From Brachyspira pilosicoli (lineage in GTDB: Bacteria > Spirochaetota > Brachyspiria > Brachyspirales > Brachyspiraceae), in contig NZ_SAXY01000032.1 of NCBI RefSeq assembly GCF_008016535.1, positions 1 through 64,000 on the forward strand: a stretch of 64,000 nucleotides of DNA. Direction: 5' to 3'. A program made the translations under genes and the position numbers. Under the pieces are notes generated by a model. The model was not told where the DNA came from. It made no database searches and worked only from the letters and a program-made list of their open reading frames with translations. Positions 1 to 9,447 of this stretch are shown here, piece after piece (position 1 is the first letter of the stretch; each line of letters begins with the position of its first letter).

Positions 1-127
1 AATTAAAAGAATATACACATTTTTATAACAATCAAAGATTGATTTCTTCGTTATTGTATATTACAATCAAAGAAAGAATCAAAAATATTATAGCAAGTAA
101 AAGTACAATATCTATGGCTCCATGACA
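1..127 (+). mobile_element. IS481-type insertion sequence, copy 1 (3' end only)
   Basis: This is the right-hand end of an insertion sequence that begins before the window. Positions 3-125 encode the last 40 residues of the same transposase found at 19.3 and 37.8 kb, including YNNQRLISSL and a terminal SKSTISMAP followed by TGA. The stop codon lies inside the terminal inverted repeat, and the element ends in ...CCATGACA at 127. The visible part is intact, but the state of the rest cannot be judged. It is oriented opposite to the other two copies. Confidence 0.85.
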
Positions 128-265
128 TTAATTTTTTAAGCTTATCAAAAATTATATTTTCTTTACATATATATAATTATCTTACAAAAAAGATAAAAAA
201 TAAAATCTTACTATATTAAGACATTAATAAAATATTAACAAATAACTATTTTAAACAGCTACAGT

Positions 266-727
266 TTATTTAAAATTTCTGTCTATTTCTAAATTTCTTA
301 AAGTTTCCATCATCTGTATTTGCATCTGTATTCTAAAATTATCATTAACAGCACTATTTACAGCATTATTATTTGGAGATTTTTGATATATTTCTGACAG
401 TATTTTGGAATTATTTACTCTCACTCTATCTTCAAGCATTCTAATTCTTGGAGAATATCTGCCGTCTATTGCTTTTAATTTTTCTCTCTCTTGATAAGTC
501 ATATATACGTTTCCAAATTTATAGAACCTACCATTTTTGTAATATGTTTTTGTATATCCATAATTTTTATATCTTTGATTATACAAATCATAACGAGGCT
601 GATACATTGGTATTCTCTGATTAGGTATTAATGGTTTTACATTGCCTACTCTTGGTGTTGGAGAATAATAGTATTGTGAAAATAAATTAATTGATAGTAT
701 AAAAAATATACAAAATAATTTCTTCAT
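266..727 (-). CDS. Small exported protein of unknown function
   Basis: A 153-residue protein. It starts with a Lys-containing N-terminus and a hydrophobic core (FCIFFILSINLF) ending near residue 18, which looks like a cleavable Sec signal peptide without a lipobox Cys. The mature part is rich in Tyr, Asn and Arg (several YY and RY pairs) and ends in a helical Met/Gln-rich tail. The start is supported by GGAGGT six bases upstream of the ATG. It stands alone between an IS end and a divergent gene. I recognise no family; a periplasmic or envelope location is inferred from the signal peptide only. Confidence 0.65.
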   Translation of the reverse strand: MKKLFCIFFILSINLFSQYYYSPTPRVGNVKPLIPNQRIPMYQPRYDLYNQRYKNYGYTKTYYKNGRFYKFGNVYMTYQEREKLKAIDGRYSPRIRMLEDRVRVNNSKILSEIYQKSPNNNAVNSAVNDNFRIQMQIQMMETLRNLEIDRNFK

Positions 728-930
728 CGTTTTACCTCCGTATATATTAATTATACAAATAGTAAAAATAAATTCAATAACTCCGCATAATATAAAATAT
801 TACACTGAGTTTTTGAGTAAATTATGAGTAATTATTCTTAAGTTGTGTATTTATTATATTAGACGATTGATATTCAAAAAAAGTTCCCAAAAAATTATTT
901 TTTTATATATTTTTTATGTTTTTTAATACT

Positions 931-959
931 TTGACAAATGAAGCATTTTATTATATTCT
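931..959 (+). promoter_or_regulatory. Candidate sigma-70 promoter
   Basis: TTGACA at 931-936 and TATTCT at 954-959 are separated by 17 bp, about 40 bp before the ATG at 999. The -35 box is perfect and the -10 box matches four of six positions. It would drive the B3/B4 protein and the radical-SAM gene that follows it. Confidence 0.5.
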
Positions 960-998
960 TTATAGAATTATAAAAATAAAATTACATAAAGGATTAGT

Positions 999-1703
999 AT
1001 GAAATTTAAAATAGAAGAAAAAGTATTTAACACTCTAGACAATTTATGTATAGCATTTGTTGTTGCTAAAAATATAGACAACAGAGAAAATGATAAATAT
1101 GTTATGGATTTACTTGATAATAATTTATCAAAAGCTCAAAAAGAATTAGAAAATATAAAGATAAAAGAATACAGCGAAATATTATGCTATAGGAATGCTT
1201 TTGAAAAATTATCTATTAACCCTAATAAGTTTTTATCATCTATAGAGGCTATACTTACAAGGGTGTCAAAAGGTAAAGGTTTCCCTCATATAAATAAAAT
1301 AGCAGATTTAGTTAATGCTTTATCTATAAAATATAAACTTCCTATGGGTTCGCATGATATTGATTCTATGAATAATGATTTTTGTGTAAGATATTCTGTT
1401 AAAGGCGATAAGTTTTTGCCTTTTGGCGAAACTGAAATAGAGTTATTAGAAGACAATGAACTTGTATACACATCTGGTAACGATATAAGAACAAGAAGAT
1501 GGATATGGAGACAAAGCGAATATGGAAAGATTGTAGAAACTACTACTAATATTATTTTTCCAATAGACGGTTTTATTGGAGTTAATGATAAAAAGGTAAT
1601 AGAGGCAAGAGATGAGCTTGAAACAATTTTAAAAGAATTATTTAATTGCACTACTATCAAAGGTTTTTTAAGCAAAGAAAATAATGAATCTGAAGAGTTT
1701 TAA
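999..1703 (+). CDS. B3/B4 tRNA-binding-domain protein
   Basis: 234 residues resembling the stand-alone B3/B4 (B3_4) proteins, which share a domain with the phenylalanyl-tRNA synthetase beta chain. Typical segments are the central YRNAFEKLSINPNKF, the conserved LPMGSHDID stretch and the RRWIWRQSE motif near residues 165-175. The function of the stand-alone proteins is poorly defined; binding or editing of aminoacylated substrates is a family-level guess. The ATG is preceded by AAAGGA. The gene ends 13 bp before the radical-SAM gene, so the two probably share a transcript. Confidence 0.75.
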   Translation: MKFKIEEKVFNTLDNLCIAFVVAKNIDNRENDKYVMDLLDNNLSKAQKELENIKIKEYSEILCYRNAFEKLSINPNKFLSSIEAILTRVSKGKGFPHINKIADLVNALSIKYKLPMGSHDIDSMNNDFCVRYSVKGDKFLPFGETEIELLEDNELVYTSGNDIRTRRWIWRQSEYGKIVETTTNIIFPIDGFIGVNDKKVIEARDELETILKELFNCTTIKGFLSKENNESEEF

Positions 1704-1716
1704 TTAAAGGGTATTT

Positions 1717-4140
1717 ATGAACAATAATTCAAGCAGCAACATGAGAGAAGAGATATTAAATCTTGTAAAAAGTGAAGATATAATAAAACCTACTAGATAT
1801 TTAGGCGGTGAGATAAATGCTATAATAAAATCTGATATGCCTTTTAAATTCGTTATGTGTTTTGCTGATATGTATGAAGTAGCAATTAGCAATTTGGGAC
1901 TTTCTATACTTTATGAGGTTATTAACTCTATTGAATATGCTTCTTGCGAGAGAGTGTATAGTATAGCTGAAGATTTTGAAAAACTTTTAAGAGAGAAAAA
2001 TATACCGCTTTATACTTTGGAAACTTTCAGCAGAGTAAAAGACGCCGATGTTTTGGGATTTACTTTACAATATGAGCTTATATATACAAACATACTTCAA
2101 GTACTCGAATTAAGCCAAATACCTATACATAGAAATGAAAGAGGAGAAAATGTGCCAATAATAGCAGCAGGCGGACCTAGTGTATTTAATCCATTTCCTT
2201 TGGTTGATTTTATTGATGTGTTTTTATTTGGGGAATTTGATTTTGAGATGAAAAACTTCGTTGATATAATTTATAATCTCAAAAAAAATGGTGCTAAAAG
2301 AGATGATATATTAAAAGAGCTTTCAAAACTTGAATATGCTTATGTGCCTAAATATCCGAGAGATAATGTAAAGAGAATATTTGTTGAAAACATTAATGAA
2401 ATGCCTTATGTGAAGAAACCTTTAGTTCCTCTTGTTGAAGGAATTCAAAACAGAATATCCGTTGAAATAGCAAGAGGCTGTACTCATAGCTGCAGATTTT
2501 GTTTGGCTGGAATTACTTATAGACCTGTAAGAAACCGCACTATAGAAAAGATTGTTGATATAGCAATGGAGTCTTTAGAAGCCACTGGAGCAAACACTTT
2601 AAATTTATTTTCTCTTTCTGCTGATGATTATCCGCATATTGGAGAGTTAATAGAATATTTACAAACACTCGGAGAGCATAAAGGTTTTTCTCTCTCTCTG
2701 CCTTCATTAAGAATAGATTCATTCGATAAAGAAACAGCCGAAAGAATTGCACAATTTAGGAAAACAGGATTAACATTCGCATTAGAAGTGGGAAGCCATG
2801 AATTAAGAGAAAAGATAAATAAATCAATGGACGAAGATGCAATTTATAATATACTTGCTGATGTTCAGAAGATGGGCTGGAAAATAGTAAAAATATATTT
2901 TATGATAGGATTCACAGATAATCCAGAAAAAGAAGCTGATGAAATAATAGAAGCATTAGAAAAAATGCTAGAAGTATCAAAAAAGAAAGTAAAAATAAAT
3001 GCTGCTATTAATGTATTTATACCAAAGCCTCATACACCTTTAGAAAATAATAATCAGCTTACAGATGAAGAAGCTATTTACTATATAGGAAAAGTGAAAG
3101 AGCATTTTAGAGGAAGTAAAGTAGCTATAAAATATCACCCACCTAGAATGGCAGAGATTGAAGGCATAATTTCAAGAGGCGATGAAAAAATAGGAGAGAT
3201 TATTTATAGGGCATATAAAAAAGGAGCAAGATTTGATGCTTGGGTTGAATATTTTAAATATGATGTATGGAAAGATGTGATAGAAGAGAGCGGATACACC
3301 ATAAAAGAACTATTAATGAAAAAAATAAATATGCCTTGGAAATGCATTGATACTCTTGTAAGCCAGCAATTCTTTGACAAAGAATATGAAAGATTTCAAA
3401 ATGGAAAGTTTACAGACTACTGCTTTACAGGAAACTGTCAAAACTGCGGTATAGATTATAAAAAATATTGCCATAAATACAAAAAAGAAGTTTTAAATAC
3501 AAATTTTACTCAAATGGTTGAAGAATTAAAAACTCTAAAGAAAAGAGATATATTTGCTGTAAACTATAAAGTATTTATGAAGTTTAAAAAAGAAGGTATA
3601 TCATCACTTTTGGGTATGCATGATTTATCACGTGTGATGGTTTGTGCTTTTAAAATCGCAGGGGCTAGTATATCTTTAGGCAGGGGATTTCACCCTCTTG
3701 AAAAAATAGTTTTTACCCCACCTACTCCTTTTGCCTGCGAAAGTGATGCTGAATATATGGAAGTAAGTTTAACAGATAATATAGACATAGATTTATTAAA
3801 AAACAAAATTAATAATTTACTCTCTCATATAGGAATAGAAATATTAGAAGCTAACTTTATAGCTGAAAACATCAAAAAAATACAAACTCTTCCAAAAAAT
3901 GTTTTATATAAAATTAATACCAATGATAATAATAAAGCATTTAATTTACTTTCAAATAAAGAAGACTTAAAAGAAAGTGAAGAGCGTTTGGGAGATTATA
4001 TATTAAACAAAAAAGATGATGAAATATTTATAACTATACTTCAAAATGATAATAAACCTATAAGAATTAGAGATATTAAGAGCTATCTTTTAAATAATAC
4101 TATTAATATAAAAAATATTAGAAAGCTTAAGTTAGTATAA
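1717..4140 (+). CDS. Radical SAM protein fused to a DUF2344 domain
   Basis: 807 residues. The N-terminal half is a B12-binding-like/radical SAM module of the TIGR03960 type. The iron-sulfur ligands are Cys255, Cys259 and Cys262 (RGCTHSCRFC). The C-terminal part from about residue 615 (YKVFMKFKKEG, then SRVMVCAFKIAG and GRGFHPLEK) matches DUF2344 (TIGR03936), which in many bacteria is either fused, as here, or encoded next door. A Cys-rich segment, CFTGNCQNCGIDYKKYCH, lies between them near residues 568-585. Biochemical role is not established; family context often lies near ribosome or RNA-processing genes. AAAGGG precedes the ATG. Confidence 0.85.
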   Translation: MNNNSSSNMREEILNLVKSEDIIKPTRYLGGEINAIIKSDMPFKFVMCFADMYEVAISNLGLSILYEVINSIEYASCERVYSIAEDFEKLLREKNIPLYTLETFSRVKDADVLGFTLQYELIYTNILQVLELSQIPIHRNERGENVPIIAAGGPSVFNPFPLVDFIDVFLFGEFDFEMKNFVDIIYNLKKNGAKRDDILKELSKLEYAYVPKYPRDNVKRIFVENINEMPYVKKPLVPLVEGIQNRISVEIARGCTHSCRFCLAGITYRPVRNRTIEKIVDIAMESLEATGANTLNLFSLSADDYPHIGELIEYLQTLGEHKGFSLSLPSLRIDSFDKETAERIAQFRKTGLTFALEVGSHELREKINKSMDEDAIYNILADVQKMGWKIVKIYFMIGFTDNPEKEADEIIEALEKMLEVSKKKVKINAAINVFIPKPHTPLENNNQLTDEEAIYYIGKVKEHFRGSKVAIKYHPPRMAEIEGIISRGDEKIGEIIYRAYKKGARFDAWVEYFKYDVWKDVIEESGYTIKELLMKKINMPWKCIDTLVSQQFFDKEYERFQNGKFTDYCFTGNCQNCGIDYKKYCHKYKKEVLNTNFTQMVEELKTLKKRDIFAVNYKVFMKFKKEGISSLLGMHDLSRVMVCAFKIAGASISLGRGFHPLEKIVFTPPTPFACESDAEYMEVSLTDNIDIDLLKNKINNLLSHIGIEILEANFIAENIKKIQTLPKNVLYKINTNDNNKAFNLLSNKEDLKESEERLGDYILNKKDDEIFITILQNDNKPIRIRDIKSYLLNNTINIKNIRKLKLV

Positions 4141-4212
4141 TCATTGTTTTTATTGGGGTATTAATTTTTTATTAATATTTCACTGTATAATAAAAAGTAA
4201 TATGTGCTTTTG

Positions 4213-4236
4213 CAACTTTTGCCACGGGAAAAGTTG
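4213..4236. repeat. Short palindrome CAACTTTT-N8-AAAAGTTG
   Basis: Perfect 8-bp arms around a GC-rich loop (GCCACGGG). The same arms recur at 8694-8719 and, with a much longer insert, at 4509-4597. There is no oligo-T run that would make it a convincing terminator. It lies in the 520-bp gene-free stretch 4141-4661, which otherwise contains only the two repeats listed next. Confidence 0.7.
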
Positions 4237-4320
4237 ATATGAAATTACATACCTAAACAACTATATTTTGTCAAAAATAAAATCATATTTTTGTTTTTAT
4301 ATCTGGGGCTTTGCCCCAGA

Positions 4321-4409
4321 CCCCAGTTCTTTTGCCGATAGGCACCTACTCGGTACGACCGAAGGAAGTGCCTGCGGTATTGGTATAAAAGAACCAAAAA
4401 AACTGCATT
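4321..4409. repeat. Dispersed palindromic repeat with a 45-bp internal insert
   Basis: The flanks CCCCAGTTCTTTT (4321-4333) and ATTGGTATAAAAGAACC (from 4379) are the same as those of the element at 14533-14577, where they are directly joined. Here 45 bp (4334-4378) sit exactly between them. The insert is itself palindromic (AGGCAC...GTGCCT, flanked by CCG/CGG) and contains a 23-bp unit, ACGACCGAAGGAAGTGCCTG with CGG, that recurs at 4532-4577. The stretch is far more GC-rich than its surroundings and has no plausible ORF. Confidence 0.75.
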
Positions 4410-4508
4410 GTTAGTCTAAATTTAGGTTATACCATACATTTAATACATATATTTTTAATATAAAGTTCTAGTAATTGAGTTTTTCGCAAAGCGTACCCAT
4501 AGGGTAAA

Positions 4509-4597
4509 AACTTTTTGACGAAGTCCGCACAGCGACCGAAGGGAGTCCTTCAGGGCGACCGAAGGAAGTGCCTGTGGTGCGAGTGTGGCAAAAAGTT
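4509..4597. repeat. Dispersed repeat with two tandem 23-bp units
   Basis: Outer arms AACTTTTTG / CAAAAAGTT enclose a GC-rich core. The core holds two adjacent 23-bp units (4532-4554 and 4555-4577), both beginning GCGACCGAAGG; the second is nearly the same as the unit inside the 4321-4409 repeat. GTCCGCAC and GTGCGAGTGTGG next to the arms extend the potential hairpin. Non-coding as far as I can see. Confidence 0.7.
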
Positions 4598-4661
4598 GAT
4601 AATTCTATTAAAGTGCATCAATTAACAAACTTAAAAATTTTTACTATAAAATAGCTTTTAT

Positions 4662-5297
4662 TTAATAATCTATAAATACAGAAAAATCGTTTTGCAAATA
4701 TTTATCTTCTATGTGTATTTTATAATTTAAATTAAGCTTTTTTAATATATCTTGAGTAAGCAGAAATATATCATCTTTTTTATAATAATAATATTTATCT
4801 CCGTATTTCTCTTTACAAGGTATATCAAGCAAATTAAAACAAACGCCCTTTCTTGCCACCAACAAAAATGCTTCTATAGCCTCTTTTAAAAATGCTTCAT
4901 TGTTTCCCAAATTCAAATTAAATATTCCAGAAGTATATATATAATCAACATCATCTTTTATATCAGTCTTTTTAAAGAAATCCATAGTCATAAATTGAGG
5001 GTTAATATTTTTATAAGTTTTTGATTTAGCTCTCTCAACCATCTCAGGCATAATATCTATACCTATGTAATATAAGTTAATATTATTATTATCTATGTAT
5101 TCTGCCAAACTTCCAACACCGCATCCAACATCAAGCAAAACATTACCTTTCATATTAAAATGTTCTATCAATGCTTTAAATCTTAAATTCTGTGCCTCTT
5201 CAGACTCCCAGTCCACTACTTTATAATCTGGTATATTTAAATCAGTTACTCTATTTATATAATGCTCTACTATTATAGATTTTCTGCTTTCTTCCAT
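4662..5297 (-). CDS. Class I SAM-dependent methyltransferase
   Basis: 211 residues with a Rossmann-type methyltransferase core. Motif I is LLDVGCGVGSL at about residues 55-65, the acidic end of strand 2 is IGIDIMPEM, and motif IV lies around YIYTSGIFNLN. The substrate cannot be read from the sequence. It is followed on the same strand by, and slightly separated from, galM at 5332-6330, which is transcribed first; the 34-bp gap suggests one transcript. Confidence 0.8.
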   Translation of the reverse strand: MEESRKSIIVEHYINRVTDLNIPDYKVVDWESEEAQNLRFKALIEHFNMKGNVLLDVGCGVGSLAEYIDNNNINLYYIGIDIMPEMVERAKSKTYKNINPQFMTMDFFKKTDIKDDVDYIYTSGIFNLNLGNNEAFLKEAIEAFLLVARKGVCFNLLDIPCKEKYGDKYYYYKKDDIFLLTQDILKKLNLNYKIHIEDKYLQNDFSVFIDY

Positions 5298-5331
5298 AAT
5301 ATAATCTCTCTTTATTTATCAATTTATATAA

Positions 5332-6330
5332 TTATTTATTCAAACTTAATTTATATATAGTTCTCTCTTTATAATCCTTATCAGTCGAATATATTATACT
5401 AGGAAAATGTAAAAAATTCAAAGCACAAGCTAAATACTCACTCTCAAAACAAAAAGCCATATGTTTGTTTAATACAGTCTTGCTCACCTCTCTATTATTA
5501 AGCATGTTTCCAGAATAAAAATGCATAGCAGGTTGTGTTGTATAAAACTCTAAACTTATGCCTGTTTTCTCACTATAAGCCTTAGCTTTTAATTTGTTTA
5601 TATCATTATTAGCAAATATAAAACAATTATCATAGCCTCCACATCTTTCTATATCAGCACCTATTTTTTTGTTTTTCGTAAAATCAAAAGGACTGTTCTC
5701 TGTCTTTAAAATCTCTCCAGTAGATACACATTCATCTGTTACAGGAAGATAATATTTTGAGTCTATAAATAATTCATGTTCATATATAGTACCATCACCA
5801 TTTAGATTCCAGTATGCATGATTAGTTAAGTTCAAAGGAGTTTTTTTATCTGTCTTTGCAAAATAATCTATTATTATCTCATTATCATCAGTAAGAGTGT
5901 AAGTGATGTCAATATTTACGTTTCCTGGATATCCTTCTTCACCATCTTTTGAAAAATAAGAAAATAATACACTTCTATCATTAATGCATTTAGAATCAAA
6001 CTTTTTAAAAGATATTCCCTCAACTCCTCCATGAAGATGATGTTTATTGTTATCATTTTTAGCTAATTTATATGTTATATTATCTAATGTAAACTCTCCA
6101 TTTATAGTTCTATTTGCAACCCTACCCACAGAAGCACCTATATAATCATGAGCTTTAAGATAAAAATTAATATCATCGCTTCCAAAAGAAACCTGAACAT
6201 CATTATTATTTTTATCTTTTACAAATACGCCAACTATTGAAGCCCCAATATCTGTAAGTTTTAATACCACATCATTTTTGTTTTTTAATTCATAAAGTAA
6301 ATATCCATTATTAAAATTTTTTATTTGCAT
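5332..6330 (-). CDS. galM: Aldose 1-epimerase (mutarotase)
   Basis: 332 residues, normal for the GalM family, which interconverts alpha and beta anomers of hexoses in the cytoplasm. The substrate-binding NKHHLHGGVEG segment (about residues 93-103), the LNLTNHAYWNL segment with the catalytic His, and the TQPAMHFYSGNML region are all present. The catalytic Glu would be the one in the FESEYL stretch near residue 294. No signal peptide. It leads a two-gene leftward unit with the methyltransferase. Confidence 0.93.
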   Translation of the reverse strand: MQIKNFNNGYLLYELKNKNDVVLKLTDIGASIVGVFVKDKNNNDVQVSFGSDDINFYLKAHDYIGASVGRVANRTINGEFTLDNITYKLAKNDNNKHHLHGGVEGISFKKFDSKCINDRSVLFSYFSKDGEEGYPGNVNIDITYTLTDDNEIIIDYFAKTDKKTPLNLTNHAYWNLNGDGTIYEHELFIDSKYYLPVTDECVSTGEILKTENSPFDFTKNKKIGADIERCGGYDNCFIFANNDINKLKAKAYSEKTGISLEFYTTQPAMHFYSGNMLNNREVSKTVLNKHMAFCFESEYLACALNFLHFPSIIYSTDKDYKERTIYKLSLNK

Positions 6331-6484
6331 CTTTATATATTCTCCAATTTATTATAGTAAAGATTATATAAATATTTTAAGTAGTTTTCAACTTAATTTC
6401 ATTTATATTTGCAATAAAAAATATTGTTTTTTTTATATACTAAATATAAAATATAGAACATAATTATTTTTAAGGATTATAGAA

Positions 6485-8572
6485 GTGAAAGATTTACTTA
6501 TTGAAATATTGGTTGAAGAAATACCTGCAGATTTTGCCTATCCTGCAAGTGTCAGTTTCAAGAAAATTATGGAAGATACTCTAAAAAACAATGGTATAAA
6601 TTTTAACTCCATAATGGCTTATACAACTCCAAGAAGATTATCAGTTCTTGTAGAAGAAGTAGAAGAAAAGTCAAAAGACGAAATTATAGAGTCAAGAGGA
6701 CCATTATTAGATAGTGCTATAAAAGACGGCACTTTAACAAAAGCAGGAGAAGGGTTTCTAAAATCTCATAATATTGACAATATTAAAAATATAGACGAAA
6801 AAGAAGATTTTAATAAAGCATATATAAAAGAAGTAAACGGAAAAAAATATTTATTTGTAAAAAAAGAAAAAAAAGGAGTGGATACTAAAAAATTATTTGA
6901 AGAAGTTTTAGAAGATATTGTATCTAAAATAGATTTCAAAAAGAAGATGAGATGGGGAAATAAAGATTTTGCATTCGTACGCCCTATTAGAAATGTATTA
7001 GCATTATTTGGAAATGAAGTTATAAAAACTACCGTTGCTGGAATAGAGACTAATAATAAAGTAACTGGGCACAGGCTGCTCTCTCCAGAGTTTAAAGAAA
7101 TTAATAACCCTAGAGATTATGAAAAAACTTTAGCTAAAAAACATGTAATTGTTTCAAGAGAAAAGAGATTAGAAAACATAGTTGGTCAATTAGAAAAAAT
7201 AGAAAAAGAGCTTGGTTTTGAAGCTGTTTCAAAGAAAAAAGTTTCTGAAATAGTTGTTGATTTGGTAGAAGAGCCTTATTTGCTTACTGCTGAGTTTGAT
7301 TCTAAATTCTTAGAAGTGCCTAAAGAAGTTTTAACTAGTGAAATGATTGAACATCAAAAATACTTCCCATTATGTAAAAAAGACAGCTCTTTAACTAATA
7401 TATTTGTAATCACAGCTAATCAGCCTAAAACTCCTCAGATAATAGCAGGAAACATAAGAGTATTAACAGCAAGACTTTCTGACGGAAGATTCCTTTATCA
7501 AGAAGATATTAGAAAGGGAATGGACGAAATGAATGAAAGACTTGAAATGCTTATGTTTAGAAAAGAACTTGGAAGCGTTGCTGATAAAGTAAAAAGACTT
7601 GAGAGAAACTCTGAACTTTTAATAAAGCTTTTAGGTTATGAGAAAGATAAAGAAAATATACTTAAAGCTATAAAATATATGAAATCAGATTTGGTAAGTA
7701 ATATGGTTTACAACTTCCCAGAGCTTCAAGGTATAATGGGCGGATATTTTGCTAAGTCTATGAATCTTAATGATGATGTGGCTTTGGCTATTAATCAACA
7801 ATATAAACCTTTATTTGCTGCTGATGAAATACCTTCAAATGATACTGGCAAGGCTATAGCTATACTTGATAAAATGGATAATATTGTGGCTGGCTTTTAT
7901 GTTGCTGATATACCTACTGGCTCTCAAGACCCTAATGCTTTAAGAAGACAGGCTCTTGGTATTATAAACATTCTTATAAAATCTAAAAAGCATATTAATC
8001 TTAAAAAATTAATAGAGGATTCTATTAACTCTATGCCTAAATATGCTAAGGTAAACAAAAGTAATGATTTATTGAATGATATATTTGAGTTCTTTAAATC
8101 TCGTTTTGAAAATGATATTGACTTTGCAAAAGATTCTGTTGCAGGAGTTCTTTCTACTGGCATAGATGATATGTATGATGCTTACTTAAAGATAGAAGCT
8201 ATTGATGCATTTAGAAAGAAAAATGAAGAATTATTCTCTAATCTTTTATTAGTATTCAAGAGAGTTAAAAATATGATTAAATCTGCTAAAGAAGTTAATT
8301 TAGATGAATCATTATTAAAAGAAGAAGCAGAAAAATCTTTGTATAATATTTATAAAGAAAAATTAAATGAAGTTAATAAACTTATGGAAAAAAGAGAATA
8401 TGAACAAACATTTGCTTTATTAGCAAGTCTTTATGAACCATTAGATAAGTTCTTTAAAGATATTATGGTAAATGTAGATGATGAGAAAATAAAAAATAAC
8501 CGCATAGCTTTGCTTTCTTCGGTTGATAAAATTTTCAAGAATATGCTTGACTTCTCTAGTTTGGTAAAATAA
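6485..8572 (+). CDS. glyS: Glycyl-tRNA synthetase beta subunit
   Basis: 695 residues, full length for GlyS, the tRNA-binding partner of the alpha2-beta2 glycyl-tRNA synthetase. The N-terminus (KDLLIEILVEEIPADF) and the segments YTTPRRLSVLVE, MRWGNKDFAFVRPIRN and GRFLYQEDIRKG are characteristic; a C-terminal anticodon-binding domain (DALR-type) follows. The start is GTG at 6485, preceded by AAGGA. The alpha-subunit gene glyQ, often adjacent in other bacteria, is not in this window. A clear terminator follows. Confidence 0.95.
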   Translation: MKDLLIEILVEEIPADFAYPASVSFKKIMEDTLKNNGINFNSIMAYTTPRRLSVLVEEVEEKSKDEIIESRGPLLDSAIKDGTLTKAGEGFLKSHNIDNIKNIDEKEDFNKAYIKEVNGKKYLFVKKEKKGVDTKKLFEEVLEDIVSKIDFKKKMRWGNKDFAFVRPIRNVLALFGNEVIKTTVAGIETNNKVTGHRLLSPEFKEINNPRDYEKTLAKKHVIVSREKRLENIVGQLEKIEKELGFEAVSKKKVSEIVVDLVEEPYLLTAEFDSKFLEVPKEVLTSEMIEHQKYFPLCKKDSSLTNIFVITANQPKTPQIIAGNIRVLTARLSDGRFLYQEDIRKGMDEMNERLEMLMFRKELGSVADKVKRLERNSELLIKLLGYEKDKENILKAIKYMKSDLVSNMVYNFPELQGIMGGYFAKSMNLNDDVALAINQQYKPLFAADEIPSNDTGKAIAILDKMDNIVAGFYVADIPTGSQDPNALRRQALGIINILIKSKKHINLKKLIEDSINSMPKYAKVNKSNDLLNDIFEFFKSRFENDIDFAKDSVAGVLSTGIDDMYDAYLKIEAIDAFRKKNEELFSNLLLVFKRVKNMIKSAKEVNLDESLLKEEAEKSLYNIYKEKLNEVNKLMEKREYEQTFALLASLYEPLDKFFKDIMVNVDDEKIKNNRIALLSSVDKIFKNMLDFSSLVK

Positions 8573-8591
8573 TAATTATTATTGCAAAATT

Positions 8592-8622
8592 AAAGGGGCT
8601 TTATTAATAAAGTCCCTTTTTT
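8592..8622 (+). terminator. Rho-independent terminator after glyS
   Basis: An AAAGGGGCTTTAT / ATAAAGTCCCTTTT hairpin with a short AT loop runs into a T-rich tail 20 bp after the glyS stop codon. Confidence 0.85.
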
Positions 8623-8693
8623 ATATAAAAAATAATTGATTAGGATAAATTGAATTATATTTTGTCAATTTTTATTTTTTATAAATATATTGT

Positions 8694-8719
8694 CAACTTT
8701 TTCCCGCCGCAAAAAGTTG
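8694..8719. repeat. Short palindrome CAACTTTTT-N8-AAAAAGTTG
   Basis: Perfect 9-bp arms with the GC-rich loop CCCGCCGC. It is the same design as 4213-4236. It sits between the glyS terminator and the 3' end of the leftward YczE-like gene. Confidence 0.7.
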
Positions 8720-8783
8720 CAAAAAATGCAAATATTTTAACTTTATATAATATTAATATGATAGAATATAATTTTAAAATATT

Positions 8784-9445
8784 TTATGATAACAAATACT
8801 TCTCTTCTAAGGCTTTTAAAGGTTTACTAAATTGCTTGGCTAATAATCCCACAAACACAGCACTCGCAATAGTACCCTCTCTCACTCCTTCCAAATGTAC
8901 TAAAAATGATAATACTGTAACTATTGATACTGCTACTAAAAATATATCGAATGCCATTTTTGTATTGCCAAATTTGAGAGAAAATATTTTACAAATAGCT
9001 AAAACTACTCCCTCACCCGGTGTAGTAACTAATTTTGCCATTACCTCTATACTTACCACTAAACCAAGTAATATTATCCCTAATATACATATAAAGCCCA
9101 TTGCTGAATATAATTTGTATATGTTATATCTTTTATTATATAAGCAGAAAAATCAATCATGAGTCCAAATAAAACAAGCGCAGGTATTTGAAAAAGCTGA
9201 AATAAATCATACTTTTTTCTGAGCAGCAATATTTGTATTAATATAAACACAAGATTGATAATAATAGTTGTTGCTCCCACTGATAAACCTGATATTGAAC
9301 TTGCCACATACGGCACACTAGAAATTGGAGAAGTACCAAGTGCAGCTTTAATAGAAAAAGCTATACCTAAAGACATGATATAAAGTCCTATTAATAATAT
9401 TATACATCTTTCAATAAAATGATTTTTAAAAATTTCTCTCTTCAT
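8784..9445 (-). pseudogene. YczE/YitT-like integral membrane protein, frameshifted
   Basis: Two overlapping frames together make one membrane protein of about 220 residues. The first part (9080-9445) has hydrophobic helices and the segment AALGTSPISSVPYVAS, typical of YczE-like transporters. The second part (8784-9101) continues with MGFICILGIILLGLV and TPGEGVVLAICKIF. The combined length is one base short of a multiple of three, so a single-base deletion near 9085-9100 would explain the break. It starts 2 bp after the marR stop codon (TAATTATG), so it belongs to that operon. It could be a real pseudogene or a sequencing error. Confidence 0.7.
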
Positions 9446-9447
9446 AA

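Noticed and set aside
8650-9162. Long plus-strand frame of 170 codons
   Set aside because: It is antisense to the YczE-like membrane gene, begins in the repeat region and has no ribosome site; the minus-strand frames carry the recognisable membrane-protein sequence.
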